14,935 nucleotides of DNA from Candidatus Microgenomates bacterium (GCA_022866885.1 JALHWS010000065.1:1-14935), one strand, 5' to 3'. Shown: positions 1-8,216, counted from the first letter of the stretch. Numbers and translations: made by a program. The notes: generated by a model not told the origin, from the letters alone.

Positions 1-279
1 CGCGGACAACCGGTTTTTACAATTGGTTTAATTCTTTTTCTCTATCGGGGTATCGGACAAATTATCGGGATTGTGAAGAAAAATGAAAAAGCTTATTTAT
101 ATTTCCCGAATATTTTAGAATGGTTTTTTCTGACAAATCTTTTATTCCCAAATTCCCAAACTTTTATTTTGCTTCTTGTTAGTATTTCCTGGTCGCTTTT
201 CGTCGAATGGTTAATGCATAAAAGTAACCTGCACATCTTCTCAAAATATATTTTACACAAGGAAATCAAGTGGAAATGA
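1..279 (+). CDS. C-terminal fragment of an unrecognised membrane protein
   Basis: The frame is open from the first base to a TGA stop at 277-279, so this is the last 92 residues of a gene that starts before the window. A GTG at 73 lies inside the continuing frame and is unlikely to be the true start. The fragment is hydrophobic, with likely membrane segments near fragment residues 5-24, 36-49 and 53-70, and a basic tail ending HKEIKWK. I do not recognise the family. The stop lies 7 bp from the stop of the convergent secA, with no hairpin terminator between them. Confidence 0.6.
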   Translation, partial: RGQPVFTIGLILFLYRGIGQIIGIVKKNEKAYLYFPNILEWFFLTNLLFPNSQTFILLLVSISWSLFVEWLMHKSNLHIFSKYILHKEIKWK

Positions 280-286
280 CCTGTTA

Positions 287-3019
287 TTAACTAGGCATTT
301 GTGGATAATGACAGTGTTTGAATTTCTTGGGAGTACCATCAGGTTTTGTCGCTCCGCACCAACAGGGATCATTCCTGCCGAGTTTGGCTGTCTGTTTTTT
401 GTCTTCTGTTTTCTGTTGTTTACTAATCTGCTGCTGGGCAGACCGGGTGATCGTTGTCTGTTCCTGTTGCGGTAATGATTGCGTCTGGTTGGGAGAAAGT
501 TGGACCTGGACTTTAAAAATCCGGTGGACTATCTCGTAATCGACGGCCGAAACCAAGCGCTCAAACATGGAAAAGGCTTCGTGTTTGTACTCAACCAGCG
601 GATCAAGCTGTCCGTATCCCCGAAGACCAATTCCTTCCCGAAGATCATCTATCGCATCCAGATGATCCATCCATAAGTTATCACCGACAGACAAGACTAC
701 CCATTTTTCTATTTGCCTGGCAATTTGGTCGCCCATCTGTTTCTCTCTTTGCTGATAAGTGTCATGTATCACTTTCAGCAAAAACTCGGTCACTTCATCT
801 ATGCTTTTCCTCTGTTCCAGGTTTTGGAGAATCTGCTGTTGGGAGTTTTGTTCAAAAGGAATAATCGTCACCAGTTCCTGAAGAATTTTTGCTTTCTCGC
901 CGGCTGTCAAACCGCTGGCACTGTAAATATTGACCAATGTCCGGATCTGACTATCCAATTTCTCCATCACCAGGCTTTTCAGATCTTCTCCGGCAACCAC
1001 TTCACGACGAAGTTTGTAGATAATCTCCCTCTGTTTATTGATGACATCATCGTATTCCACCAGATGCTTACGTGAGTCAAAATGAAAACCTTCCACTTTC
1101 ACCTGAGCCTGTTCAATGGCCCGACTAACCATCCCGTGTTCCAAAGGCACATTTTCCGGCAATTTAAAGATTGACATCAGATGCGCCACCTGGTCACCGC
1201 CAAAAAGCCGCATGATCTCATCATCAAGCGCCACAAAAAAACGGCTACTGCCGGGATCTCCCTGTCGGCCGCTACGACCGCGCAGTTGATTGTCTATTCT
1301 TCTTGATTCATGTCTCTCCGTTCCGATAACGTGCAGTCCGCCGACTTTGATGACTTCCTCATGATTTTTCTGCCATTCTTTTTTTAAAGTCTCATAAGAT
1401 TTTTTGCCTGCCTGCCCTGTCTGCGCAGGTAGAGCAGGCAGGCTTTTTTCATACTTACTGGGCAGAGCGCCTCCTAAAATGATATCGACTCCCCGACCGG
1501 CCATGTTGGTCGCTACCGTCACTGCGCCAAGCTTACCGGCATTGGTGATGATAGCCGCTTCCTTTTCATGATTCTTGGCATTTAAGATCTGATGAGGAAC
1601 ACCTTTCCTTTTTAAAAATTCCGAAAGGATTTCGTTTTTCTCAATCGAGGTGGTACCGACCAGAACCGGCTGTTTCCTTTTGTAACAATCTGCTATCTCC
1701 TCAACCACCGCGGCAAACTTAGCCCTCATTGTCTTATACACTAAATCAGCTTTATCGATCCTTATCATTGGCCGATGGGTTGGGATCATCACAACATCAA
1801 GCTTATAAATCTTATGGAATTCTTCCGCTTCGGTTGAAGCGGTCCCGGTCATTCCCGCTAATTTTTCGTACATCCGGAAATAATTCTGTAAAGAAACGGT
1901 TGCCAGTGTCCTTGATTCCTGTTGGATAGATACATTCTCTTTAGCCTCAATCGCCTGATGCAGGCCTTCGGAAAAACGGCGTCCGGTCAACATTCTGCCG
2001 GTAAACTCATCAACAATCACGACCTGCCCGTCTTTGACGACATATTCCTTATCGCGGTGAAATAAAGTTTGCGCTTTCAAAGACGCTTCGATATGATGGA
2101 CGGTGGCAAAGTCTTTTTCATATAAATTTTCTACACCCAACATTTTTTCCACTTTTAAAATTCCGTGCTCGGTCAGATGAGCAGTATGCATTTTCTCATC
2201 AACGACAAAATCCGTCTCTTTGTTCAGCTTTCCGACTATATTGGCGTATTCGTAGTATTTCTTAGTCGGCTCGGTATCGGGTGCGGAAATGATATGCGGA
2301 GTTCTGGCCTCATCTATTAAAACTGAATCGACTTCATCAACAATTGCGTAGTGGAAACCCCGTTGAACCAATTGGGATTTTTCGGAAACCATGTTATCCC
2401 GCAGGTAATCGAAACCGAATTCGCTGTTGATACCGTAAGTCACATCAGCCAGATAAGCTTCTTTACGAGTAATCGGTTTAAGATGCAAAATTCGCCAATC
2501 GGAAATATCTTTGTTTTCATATTCCGGATCATATATAAAGGATTGGTCGGAAATCATGGCCGCTGTTTTCATGCCCAAAAGATGAAAAATCGGTCCCATC
2601 CAACCGCAGTCACGACGAGCCAAATAATCGTTAACCGTCACCAAATGAGTCCCCCGGCCGGTCAGAGCGTTAAGGTATAAAGCGGGAATGGCGGAGAGGG
2701 TTTTCCCTTCGCCGGTTTTTTGCTCGGCAACTGCTCCCCGATGAAGAATGATCGCCGCAATCAATTGAACATCAAAATGACGCTCGCCAATAGTTCTGAA
2801 AGCCGCTTCCCGAACAAGGGCAAAAGCTTCAGGCAGAAGTTCATCCACAGTCATACCCTTTTGAAGATCAGTCTTGAATTGGGCTGTCTTTTGAACAAAC
2901 TCATCTATTTTCAGTTTTTTGGTTTTTTCCTCCTGTTGGTTAATCTGTTCAACCAATGGCCGGATTCTATCCAATTCTTTTTCGTTGGCGTTAAATAATT
3001 TGCTGATAAACTTAAACAT
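287..3019 (-). CDS. secA: Protein translocase subunit SecA
   Basis: ATPase motor that drives unfolded preproteins through SecYEG at the cytoplasmic membrane. The 910-residue protein is full length. Visible are Walker A (TGEGKT, residues 102-107), the DEVD Walker B box (228-231), the NBD2 helicase motif RRIDNQLRGRSGRQGD, and a C-terminal SEC-C zinc motif (C886, C888, C903, H904). Fourteen residues separate C888 from C903, whereas the common CxCx8CH form has eight; the additions read roughly ATKPDGTP. Residues ~526-538 (around LPALPAQTGQAGK) come from a palindromic DNA element in a variable NBD2 loop. The ATG at 3019 follows an extended -10 closely. The downstream end abuts a convergent membrane gene. 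Confidence 0.97.
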   Translation of the reverse strand: MFKFISKLFNANEKELDRIRPLVEQINQQEEKTKKLKIDEFVQKTAQFKTDLQKGMTVDELLPEAFALVREAAFRTIGERHFDVQLIAAIILHRGAVAEQKTGEGKTLSAIPALYLNALTGRGTHLVTVNDYLARRDCGWMGPIFHLLGMKTAAMISDQSFIYDPEYENKDISDWRILHLKPITRKEAYLADVTYGINSEFGFDYLRDNMVSEKSQLVQRGFHYAIVDEVDSVLIDEARTPHIISAPDTEPTKKYYEYANIVGKLNKETDFVVDEKMHTAHLTEHGILKVEKMLGVENLYEKDFATVHHIEASLKAQTLFHRDKEYVVKDGQVVIVDEFTGRMLTGRRFSEGLHQAIEAKENVSIQQESRTLATVSLQNYFRMYEKLAGMTGTASTEAEEFHKIYKLDVVMIPTHRPMIRIDKADLVYKTMRAKFAAVVEEIADCYKRKQPVLVGTTSIEKNEILSEFLKRKGVPHQILNAKNHEKEAAIITNAGKLGAVTVATNMAGRGVDIILGGALPSKYEKSLPALPAQTGQAGKKSYETLKKEWQKNHEEVIKVGGLHVIGTERHESRRIDNQLRGRSGRQGDPGSSRFFVALDDEIMRLFGGDQVAHLMSIFKLPENVPLEHGMVSRAIEQAQVKVEGFHFDSRKHLVEYDDVINKQREIIYKLRREVVAGEDLKSLVMEKLDSQIRTLVNIYSASGLTAGEKAKILQELVTIIPFEQNSQQQILQNLEQRKSIDEVTEFLLKVIHDTYQQREKQMGDQIARQIEKWVVLSVGDNLWMDHLDAIDDLREGIGLRGYGQLDPLVEYKHEAFSMFERLVSAVDYEIVHRIFKVQVQLSPNQTQSLPQQEQTTITRSAQQQISKQQKTEDKKQTAKLGRNDPCWCGATKPDGTPKKFKHCHYPQMPS
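1406..1443. repeat. 38-bp palindromic element inserted in frame in secA
   Basis: Perfect 10-bp arms GCCTGCCTGC (1406-1415) and GCAGGCAGGC (1434-1443) enclose a shorter palindrome CTGCGCAG with the same centre. Sixteen of 19 position pairs are Watson-Crick and two more are G-U. Homopolymer T runs flank it on the plus strand. In the secA frame it encodes about LPALPAQTGQAGK in the variable NBD2 loop before the conserved GGLHVIGTERHESRR stretch. I recall similar GC-rich palindromes scattered in CPR genomes. The length in bp that counts as insert, as opposed to native sequence, needs a family alignment. Confidence 0.75.
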
Positions 3020-3028
3020 CGGATCCTA

Positions 3029-3037
3029 ATTGTACCA
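3029..3037 (-). promoter_or_regulatory. Extended -10 promoter element of secA
   Basis: The minus strand reads TGGTACAAT, an extended -10 (TGnTATAAT) with one mismatch. Only 9 nt separate it from the secA ATG, so the transcript would start 0-3 nt before the start codon. No good -35 is visible 17 nt upstream (TGAAAA, 3 of 6). A TAGGA stretch lies in those 9 nt but would be largely outside the mRNA if this promoter is used. Confidence 0.4.
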
Positions 3038-3130
3038 CTTTTTTTAACATTTTTTCAGTCCTGATAATATATCAATATAATTATTTATTTTGAAATTAAA
3101 CTGTCACCATAATCTATCTAAAAAAATAGC

Positions 3131-3158
3131 TTGACAAGATATCAAAACATCGTATCAT
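3131..3158 (+). promoter_or_regulatory. Sigma-70-type promoter for the MurL-like gene at 3188
   Basis: A perfect -35 TTGACA (3131-3136), a 16-nt spacer and TATCAT (3153-3158, 5 of 6). The predicted start near 3165 leaves a leader of about 20 nt that shows no Shine-Dalgarno. Confidence 0.65.
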
Positions 3159-3187
3159 GATTACTATGCACGTTTTTTTGATAAAAC

Positions 3188-4654
3188 ATGACCCATTCTG
3201 AAACTGCACTTTTTGCTGCTCCCATCAATAATTTCCCAGAGTTGGAAAATATCACCCCACCGGAAAATAAATTACCGCCGATAAAAATCAATGGTGTCGC
3301 CAAAATTTCCGCCCAACCCCAAGATTTCGGTATCCAGGTTAAAATAAATAATAAAACCATCCGCTTGCGTTATCCTCCCGGCCTTTGGCAGAGATTTCCC
3401 AAAACCCACCGCAAAATCCTGGCCCAAAATATCGCTTTCGGTCTGACTTTTCACCTGCCTTATCTTTTTACGTCATTGAAACGGATGTTATACAACTTAC
3501 CCGTCCCTCTTTCCGAATCTTTCTTTTTCAAAGGCTTGTCTCTTGCTCTTCCTTCAACCGCCATCATGCAAAAACAAAAAGAAAAAAGGGTCACCTCCAA
3601 CCTTCTGCGGCGTCTTTTTGACGTTGAGTTTGTCTATTCCAATAAAAAAACCGACATCCCGCCGTATAACCGTACCAGCATGTCCGACCATGCAGTCATG
3701 CCTTTTACTTTCGGCAAAGACAGCCTTTTGACTTTTGCCCTGGCGAAAGAGCTGGGAATAACGGTCCACCCGGTTTATATTTCCGAACCTTATTCGCCTT
3801 ATGAAGAATTCACTAAAAAATTACTGGCCGAACCTTTCAAAAAAGAATTCCATACCAAAATTTCATTCCTTAGAAATACTCTGGGAATTCTGCGCGAGCC
3901 GGCCGGCGGCTGGTTCGGTTGGGAACTGCAATTAACCCAATATTCCCTAATGCTTCTGCCTTATGTCTATGCCAAAAAGGCCGGTTATATCCTCTTTTCC
4001 AACGAGCAAAGTTGTGACGATACAATCGTCGATGAAGACGGCTTCCGTTGCAACCCGGTTTTTGAACAATCGCACAGCTGGCTCCTCCAAAATTCACTGA
4101 TGGCCAGCATCATCGGCGGCAACTCGCTTTCTATCGGTTCACTTCTTGAACCGATTCATGAGATTGCCATTGAAAGGATCCTTCACCGGCGATATCCGCA
4201 AATCGGTAAATTCCAAAGTTCCTGCGACCTGCCGAAAAAGCCGAAAGGCGATGGTCGCTGGTGCGAAAACTGCAGCAAATGCGCCCGGATGTATATTTTT
4301 CTTCTGGGCAACGGCATTGATCCCAAAACCGTCGGCTTCAAGCGTAACCTCCTGAAAGGCAAATACCATCACCTGTACACGATATTCTCATCAAACCGGG
4401 TGAGAGATTTCGGTTATGACCAAAGCGCCGCCGGTCAGGAAGAACAGATCCTGGCTTTCTACTTGGCCTATAAAGCCAATCATAAAGGACCTGTTATGCA
4501 ATCATTTGTCAGACATTACCTGGCTTTTGCGAGAAAAAATGAAAAGAGGTTGCGGCAAAAATATTTCGGCCTGCACTCAACTAAAACCATCCCTCACGAC
4601 CTAAAAGAAAAGATTTTGCGGATTTTCAAAAACGAGCTCAAAGATATGGTGTAA
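3188..4654 (+). CDS. MurL-like PP-loop family protein, copy A
   Basis: A 488-residue soluble protein. Landmarks in order: GKDS nucleotide-binding-like motif (176-179, in PFTFGKDSLLT), SNEQS (271-275), the SLLEPIHEIAI segment, C346 in QSSCDLP, and RWCENCSKC with C359, C362 and C365, followed by an aromatic-rich helix. This order matches what I recall of MurL, which epimerises the terminal L-Glu of UDP-MurNAc-L-Ala-L-Glu to D-Glu using ATP in xanthomonads. The NGHVPV-type segment I associate with MurL is absent, so the relationship is remote and the substrate is unknown. The N-terminus is about 35 residues longer than in copy B. It has its own promoter. Its last 17 bp overlap the end of the convergent paralog. 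A QueC-like PP-loop enzyme is the main alternative. Confidence 0.6.
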   Translation: MTHSETALFAAPINNFPELENITPPENKLPPIKINGVAKISAQPQDFGIQVKINNKTIRLRYPPGLWQRFPKTHRKILAQNIAFGLTFHLPYLFTSLKRMLYNLPVPLSESFFFKGLSLALPSTAIMQKQKEKRVTSNLLRRLFDVEFVYSNKKTDIPPYNRTSMSDHAVMPFTFGKDSLLTFALAKELGITVHPVYISEPYSPYEEFTKKLLAEPFKKEFHTKISFLRNTLGILREPAGGWFGWELQLTQYSLMLLPYVYAKKAGYILFSNEQSCDDTIVDEDGFRCNPVFEQSHSWLLQNSLMASIIGGNSLSIGSLLEPIHEIAIERILHRRYPQIGKFQSSCDLPKKPKGDGRWCENCSKCARMYIFLLGNGIDPKTVGFKRNLLKGKYHHLYTIFSSNRVRDFGYDQSAAGQEEQILAFYLAYKANHKGPVMQSFVRHYLAFARKNEKRLRQKYFGLHSTKTIPHDLKEKILRIFKNELKDMV

Positions 4655-6014
4655 GTTCCTCTTTCAACTTACCCAACTCGCTTTGATAGATGGGCGTGAT
4701 TTTTTCCAATAATTCTTGCGGAATTGTTTTAGATGGGTAAATACGGAAATATTTCGCGTAAAGTTTTTTCACTAGTTTTTGTGTTCTAGGAAGAAATTTC
4801 AATTTAAAAATATCGATCATCTTCCCTTTAACTCCCCTTCTATAAGCCAGATAAAAAGCCAGAAATCTTTCTCCGTAACTACTGTCTTCAACTACCCTTT
4901 TATCACCAGGCCAATCTTCGGAAAGAATATTAAATAATTTAACGTCTTGCTTATCCAGCATATTTTCGTTAAAACCAACATCTGCCGGATCAAGGCCTAT
5001 TACTGTTAAAAAAAGATAAACGCGGGCACATTCGAAGCAGCTACAGCACCATCTCTGTTTTCGGGATTTCCTGTGTTCGTTAAGACAGGAAAGTTGATAT
5101 TTACCTATCTGCGGATAACGTTTATGCAAAATATACAAAATAACAATTTCATGAAGCGGCTCAAGTAAACTGCCTAATAAGGCGGGTGAGGAAAAAATCC
5201 TAAGAAGGTTATTCATCTTTTGGGTCCAACCGATACTTTGCTCATAAGTGATATTAATAGGATAACCTTCTTTATCCATAACGATTTCATTAGTGCTCTG
5301 TTCATTTGACCAAAGGAAATATGCCGGTTTAATCCAATGCACATAGGGCATCAGCAGCAAAGTGTACTGCATAAGGAGCATATCCCAGCCCCATTTAGCA
5401 GCAGTATTTTGGCGTAACTTCCCTAAGGAAATGGGGAAAATAGTGACTTTAGTTTTGAATTCTTCAGAAAAATCTTTAATCAGTCTGTCTTTATTGATAT
5501 TTTCAAAAATGCAGGACGGCTCAACCAGAAAAAAATTATGGATATCAAAACCCAACTCCCGACAAAGACCATAAGTTAAAAGGCTGTCTTTACCTAAACT
5601 GAAAGGAATAACCGCTGTTTTTAGATTGTTACCAATCGTCGAGACTGAAAATCCTTTTGGTATTCCAGAAAAGGTTACCTGATAATCACTTTTGAAAAAC
5701 ATTTTCAGCAACAAAGAGGTCTTGTATCCTTCTTCCGGATTTGTAAGAGTTAATTCAGGCACGGAATAAAATAAACCCTGAAAAAATAGGTTGTTGGCCA
5801 GTGGCGGAGGAAATGAATAATTGATTGTTCCTTTTTTTAAAAATGACAAGTGAACCGTAAAAAAATAGGCAGCTGACTCGGCCAATTGTTCCTTTAAGAC
5901 TTGAGGAAAATTTTGCCAAACTTTTTGGGGGTAACCGGTTTCGTATGACTTTCCGTCGACTACAACGGAAAATCCGTTGGGAAGAATTTTGGTGGAGATT
6001 TTTATATTGCTCAT
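4638..6014 (-). CDS. MurL-like PP-loop family protein, copy B
   Basis: A 458-residue paralog of the gene at 3188, alignable over nearly the full length. It keeps GKDSLL (141-146), SNEQS (236-240), GSLLEPLHEI (281-290), PQIGKYQLSC with C310, and RWCCSCFEC with C323, C326 and C329. C324 is an extra cysteine. The C-terminal halves share the pattern FLAFYLAY...KTIP. The function is inferred as for copy A: an ATP-using enzyme with a cysteine-coordinated metal or Fe-S site, possibly a MurL-type epimerase. The ATG at 6014 follows the TAA of the HD-domain gene with one base between, so it is the third gene of lysS - HD - MurL-like. Base composition appears more AT-rich than copy A. Confidence 0.6.
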   Translation of the reverse strand: MSNIKISTKILPNGFSVVVDGKSYETGYPQKVWQNFPQVLKEQLAESAAYFFTVHLSFLKKGTINYSFPPPLANNLFFQGLFYSVPELTLTNPEEGYKTSLLLKMFFKSDYQVTFSGIPKGFSVSTIGNNLKTAVIPFSLGKDSLLTYGLCRELGFDIHNFFLVEPSCIFENINKDRLIKDFSEEFKTKVTIFPISLGKLRQNTAAKWGWDMLLMQYTLLLMPYVHWIKPAYFLWSNEQSTNEIVMDKEGYPINITYEQSIGWTQKMNNLLRIFSSPALLGSLLEPLHEIVILYILHKRYPQIGKYQLSCLNEHRKSRKQRWCCSCFECARVYLFLTVIGLDPADVGFNENMLDKQDVKLFNILSEDWPGDKRVVEDSSYGERFLAFYLAYRRGVKGKMIDIFKLKFLPRTQKLVKKLYAKYFRIYPSKTIPQELLEKITPIYQSELGKLKEELTPYL

Positions 6015-6015
6015 C

Positions 6016-6603
6016 TTATAATCCCAACTCGCCGCTTATTCCCTGCATTGCCTTTAAGGCGATATCGATGAAATCCGGCAGTTTAATCCCCAGTTTTTCT
6101 TCACAAAGGGCTATCTGATCACGACTGGCGCCGGCGGCAAAAGATTTATTACTCCATTTCTTCATCACTGACTCGACAGTAACCGTGGATAGTTTTTTGC
6201 CTGCCTCGCCGGGAGGCGGGTCCGGACGAACTAAAGCAACGGCAACTATCAGTCCCGTCAGTTCATCACAGCAGTAAAGAGACCACTCCATATTCTTTTT
6301 GGGTTGCGGACAATCCGGTACGTAATTCCAACCATGGGCATATATAGCGTTAATAATTTTCTCGTCGACTCCCTCTGCTTTTAACCAGGAAACGACCGTC
6401 ACCACATGTTTTGAAGAATCATTTTTAGTCAATTCATAATCCGCATCATGAAGTAATCCTGCAATGGCCCAGGACTCCTCATCTTCTTTGAAATACTTGG
6501 CAAGGGCCTTCATTACCGCTTCCACCGCATAACAATGCCGCCGAAGATTTTGGTTCTGCATATGCTTATGTAGAAGATCAAGAGCCTGTTGTCTGTTATA
6601 CAT
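6016..6603 (-). CDS. HD-domain metal-dependent phosphohydrolase
   Basis: A 195-residue cytoplasmic protein. The HD-superfamily ligands are visible as H23, H52-D53 (GLLHDADYE) and D113 (CCDELTG), with AHGWNY between. It resembles small stand-alone HDIG proteins of unknown substrate that are frequent in CPR bacteria. After LVRPD a peptide (about PPPGEAG, residues 128-136) is encoded by a hairpin element, after which the usual KKLSTVTVESVMKKW helix resumes. The ATG overlaps the lysS stop by 8 bp, with AAAGG upstream as Shine-Dalgarno, so translation is probably coupled to lysS. Nucleotides or phosphorylated intermediates are plausible substrates; I cannot name one. Confidence 0.8.
   Translation of the reverse strand: MYNRQQALDLLHKHMQNQNLRRHCYAVEAVMKALAKYFKEDEESWAIAGLLHDADYELTKNDSSKHVVTVVSWLKAEGVDEKIINAIYAHGWNYVPDCPQPKKNMEWSLYCCDELTGLIVAVALVRPDPPPGEAGKKLSTVTVESVMKKWSNKSFAAGASRDQIALCEEKLGIKLPDFIDIALKAMQGISGELGL
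6199..6221. repeat. Hairpin-forming GC-rich element inserted in frame in the HD gene
   Basis: A 9-pair stem (seven Watson-Crick, two G-U) closes on the 5-nt loop GCCGG (6208-6212). Read in the gene direction it ends GGCAGGCAAAAAA, the same string that ends the secA element, and both encode AGKK in the same frame. This suggests one repeat family inserted twice with the same orientation and phase. Confidence 0.65.
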
Positions 6604-8158
6604 TTTTAAACCTTTCTATAATAAATTTTTTATCCTGGTCCAATAAAAACCAGGCGGCTTTCGGTCCGTGAGTTTTCCCAATCAATGACAGATAAATGGC
6701 GGTCAAGGCCTCTTTCACGGGAATATTTTTCTTTTTTGACAATTGATACAATTCCTGCTGCAACTCCCCTGCCTGCCAGTCTTTTTTCTCCAAAAGTAAA
6801 GCAACTTCGGATAAATATTCTTTCTGCCCGGTGCTTAAATCGGCGGTTTCCTTCGGAATATCTTTATTAACCGAATAGACAATATCAGAGGGAGCAAAAT
6901 TCTCAAGCCACACTTTAGTGTATTTTTCCCTTTCGTGTAGTATATCCAAATCGACAGTTGTTAACCTGTCCTTTTTAATCTCGGTAAATTTCTGTACCAG
7001 ATCGATATTAGCTAGCTGCAGATAATTGGCTACATCACGGAACCTCGGCAAAAAGACCGGCTTTTTTGGCGGCAATTTATCAATTTGCGACATGACATAT
7101 GCGCTGGATAAGTTCTCGTCGGAGCCTGTTATATAAGCATTCCAACAGCGATCATACTCATCAAAAAGATCAGGAATAGCCATCGTCTCCACCGGATCAA
7201 ATTCGATAGCTTGACGGTAATCCGTCCGGGTAAAAAGAAATCTGCCTATTTCCGCAGGTATTAATTTAGTCAAATCGCGAGCCTTCAATCCCAAGCCTTT
7301 TGAAGAAGACATTTTTTTGCCGCCGATAAGGAAAAATTCATAAGGCAGATTATACGGATTGGGAATATGAAAAACTTCCTCGCAAATGGCTTTGGCAATA
7401 TCCCTGGAGCCGCCGGCTGAGGAATGGTCCTTGCCGGCTCCCTCAACAGTTACGCCCATCACTTTCCAATGTGCCGCCCAATCCACTTTCCACGGCAGTT
7501 TACCGTTGCCGTCAAATGGACTCATCTCACCGGTATAACCGCATCCTTTTGCCCAAGTAACCATTGATTGCTCACAGGTGTATCTGACGGTTTTACCGTT
7601 CCATCCGTGCACTCTGGTCGTACCTAACTTTTGACATATTTCGCAAGTAACCTGAAATGGCAGCCAACCTTTCTCTCTTTTTTTACTGCCGCTGACCTTT
7701 TGGTAAATATCCTGTATCTTTTCGGAATTATCCAAAGCTTCCCTGATAACCCCGTTGAATTTACCTTCATGATACATATCCCATGAGGAAAGAAACTCTG
7801 CCGCCACACCAAGACTGCGAAGAACCTTTTGAAAATCAACCGTAAAATACTCACCAAAACTCTTATAACCCTCCTTCGGAGAAGGCGCCAGACGTAGAGG
7901 ATATCCCAAGTATGGGGAGAATTTATCTGCCAGTTCCGGAGGTAATCCGTCTATCGGGTCAAAGTCATTGAAAACATAAGTCGATTTCACGGAAACGCCT
8001 TCTGCCTGTAGCGCCCGAAACACCAGATCGTGAACCAATGGCCCGCGAAGCGAGCCGGTATGGGCAAAGCCGCTCGGTGTAAACATGTCATCCACCCAAA
8101 AAGGCTGATACTTCCCGCTTTTGATGATCTCTTTAGCGACTTTGTTTGCCCAAAACAT
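6596..8158 (-). CDS. lysS: Lysyl-tRNA synthetase, class I (archaeal type)
   Basis: Charges tRNA-Lys with lysine. At 520 residues it is the class I form, unrelated to the usual bacterial class II enzyme; class I occurs in archaea, spirochaetes, some alphaproteobacteria and CPR. Visible are the HIGH-type motif as HTGS (33-36, in PSGFAHTGSLRG), the KMSKS-type motif KMSSSK (282-287), and a CxxC plus paired-cysteine zinc-type region (CEICQK...YTCEQ...KGCGY). I start it at MFWANKV (8158). A longer frame to 8224 would encode the greA terminator and adds 22 residues with no family support. The -10 lies 6 nt before this ATG. The gene heads the operon with the HD hydrolase and MurL-like copy B. Some authors use lysK. 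Confidence 0.95.
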   Translation of the reverse strand: MFWANKVAKEIIKSGKYQPFWVDDMFTPSGFAHTGSLRGPLVHDLVFRALQAEGVSVKSTYVFNDFDPIDGLPPELADKFSPYLGYPLRLAPSPKEGYKSFGEYFTVDFQKVLRSLGVAAEFLSSWDMYHEGKFNGVIREALDNSEKIQDIYQKVSGSKKREKGWLPFQVTCEICQKLGTTRVHGWNGKTVRYTCEQSMVTWAKGCGYTGEMSPFDGNGKLPWKVDWAAHWKVMGVTVEGAGKDHSSAGGSRDIAKAICEEVFHIPNPYNLPYEFFLIGGKKMSSSKGLGLKARDLTKLIPAEIGRFLFTRTDYRQAIEFDPVETMAIPDLFDEYDRCWNAYITGSDENLSSAYVMSQIDKLPPKKPVFLPRFRDVANYLQLANIDLVQKFTEIKKDRLTTVDLDILHEREKYTKVWLENFAPSDIVYSVNKDIPKETADLSTGQKEYLSEVALLLEKKDWQAGELQQELYQLSKKKNIPVKEALTAIYLSLIGKTHGPKAAWFLLDQDKKFIIERFKNV

Positions 8159-8164
8159 AATTCT

Positions 8165-8173
8165 ATTATAACA
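8165..8173 (-). promoter_or_regulatory. Extended -10 promoter of lysS
   Basis: The minus strand reads TGTTATAAT, a perfect extended -10. Six bases (AGAATT) separate it from the lysS ATG, so the predicted transcription start is the start codon itself. The T run of the greA terminator runs directly into it. The -35 position falls in the terminator stem and does not match the consensus, which fits an extended -10 promoter. Confidence 0.6.
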
Positions 8174-8196
8174 AAAACCCCGCCTTGGCGGGGTTT
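8173..8196 (-). terminator. Rho-independent terminator of greA
   Basis: A perfect 9-bp stem AAACCCCGC / GCGGGGTTT with a 4-nt loop (8175-8196), followed on the minus strand by a T run. It lies 20 bp after the greA stop. The stem is symmetrical, but no plus-strand gene ends here. Confidence 0.85.
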
Positions 8197-8216
8197 GGTT
8201 GTTCTTAAATTGAAAT

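Noticed and set aside
318..2998. Plus-strand open frames across secA
   Set aside because: They are antisense shadows of a highly conserved gene, with no recognisable domains or start signals.
3188..6014. QueC (7-cyano-7-deazaguanine synthase) identity for the PP-loop pair
   Set aside because: QueC is about half this length and has an SGGxDS loop near the N-terminus. Here GKDS lies at 141-179, and SNEQS and RWCxxCxxC are not QueC motifs. Not fully excluded.
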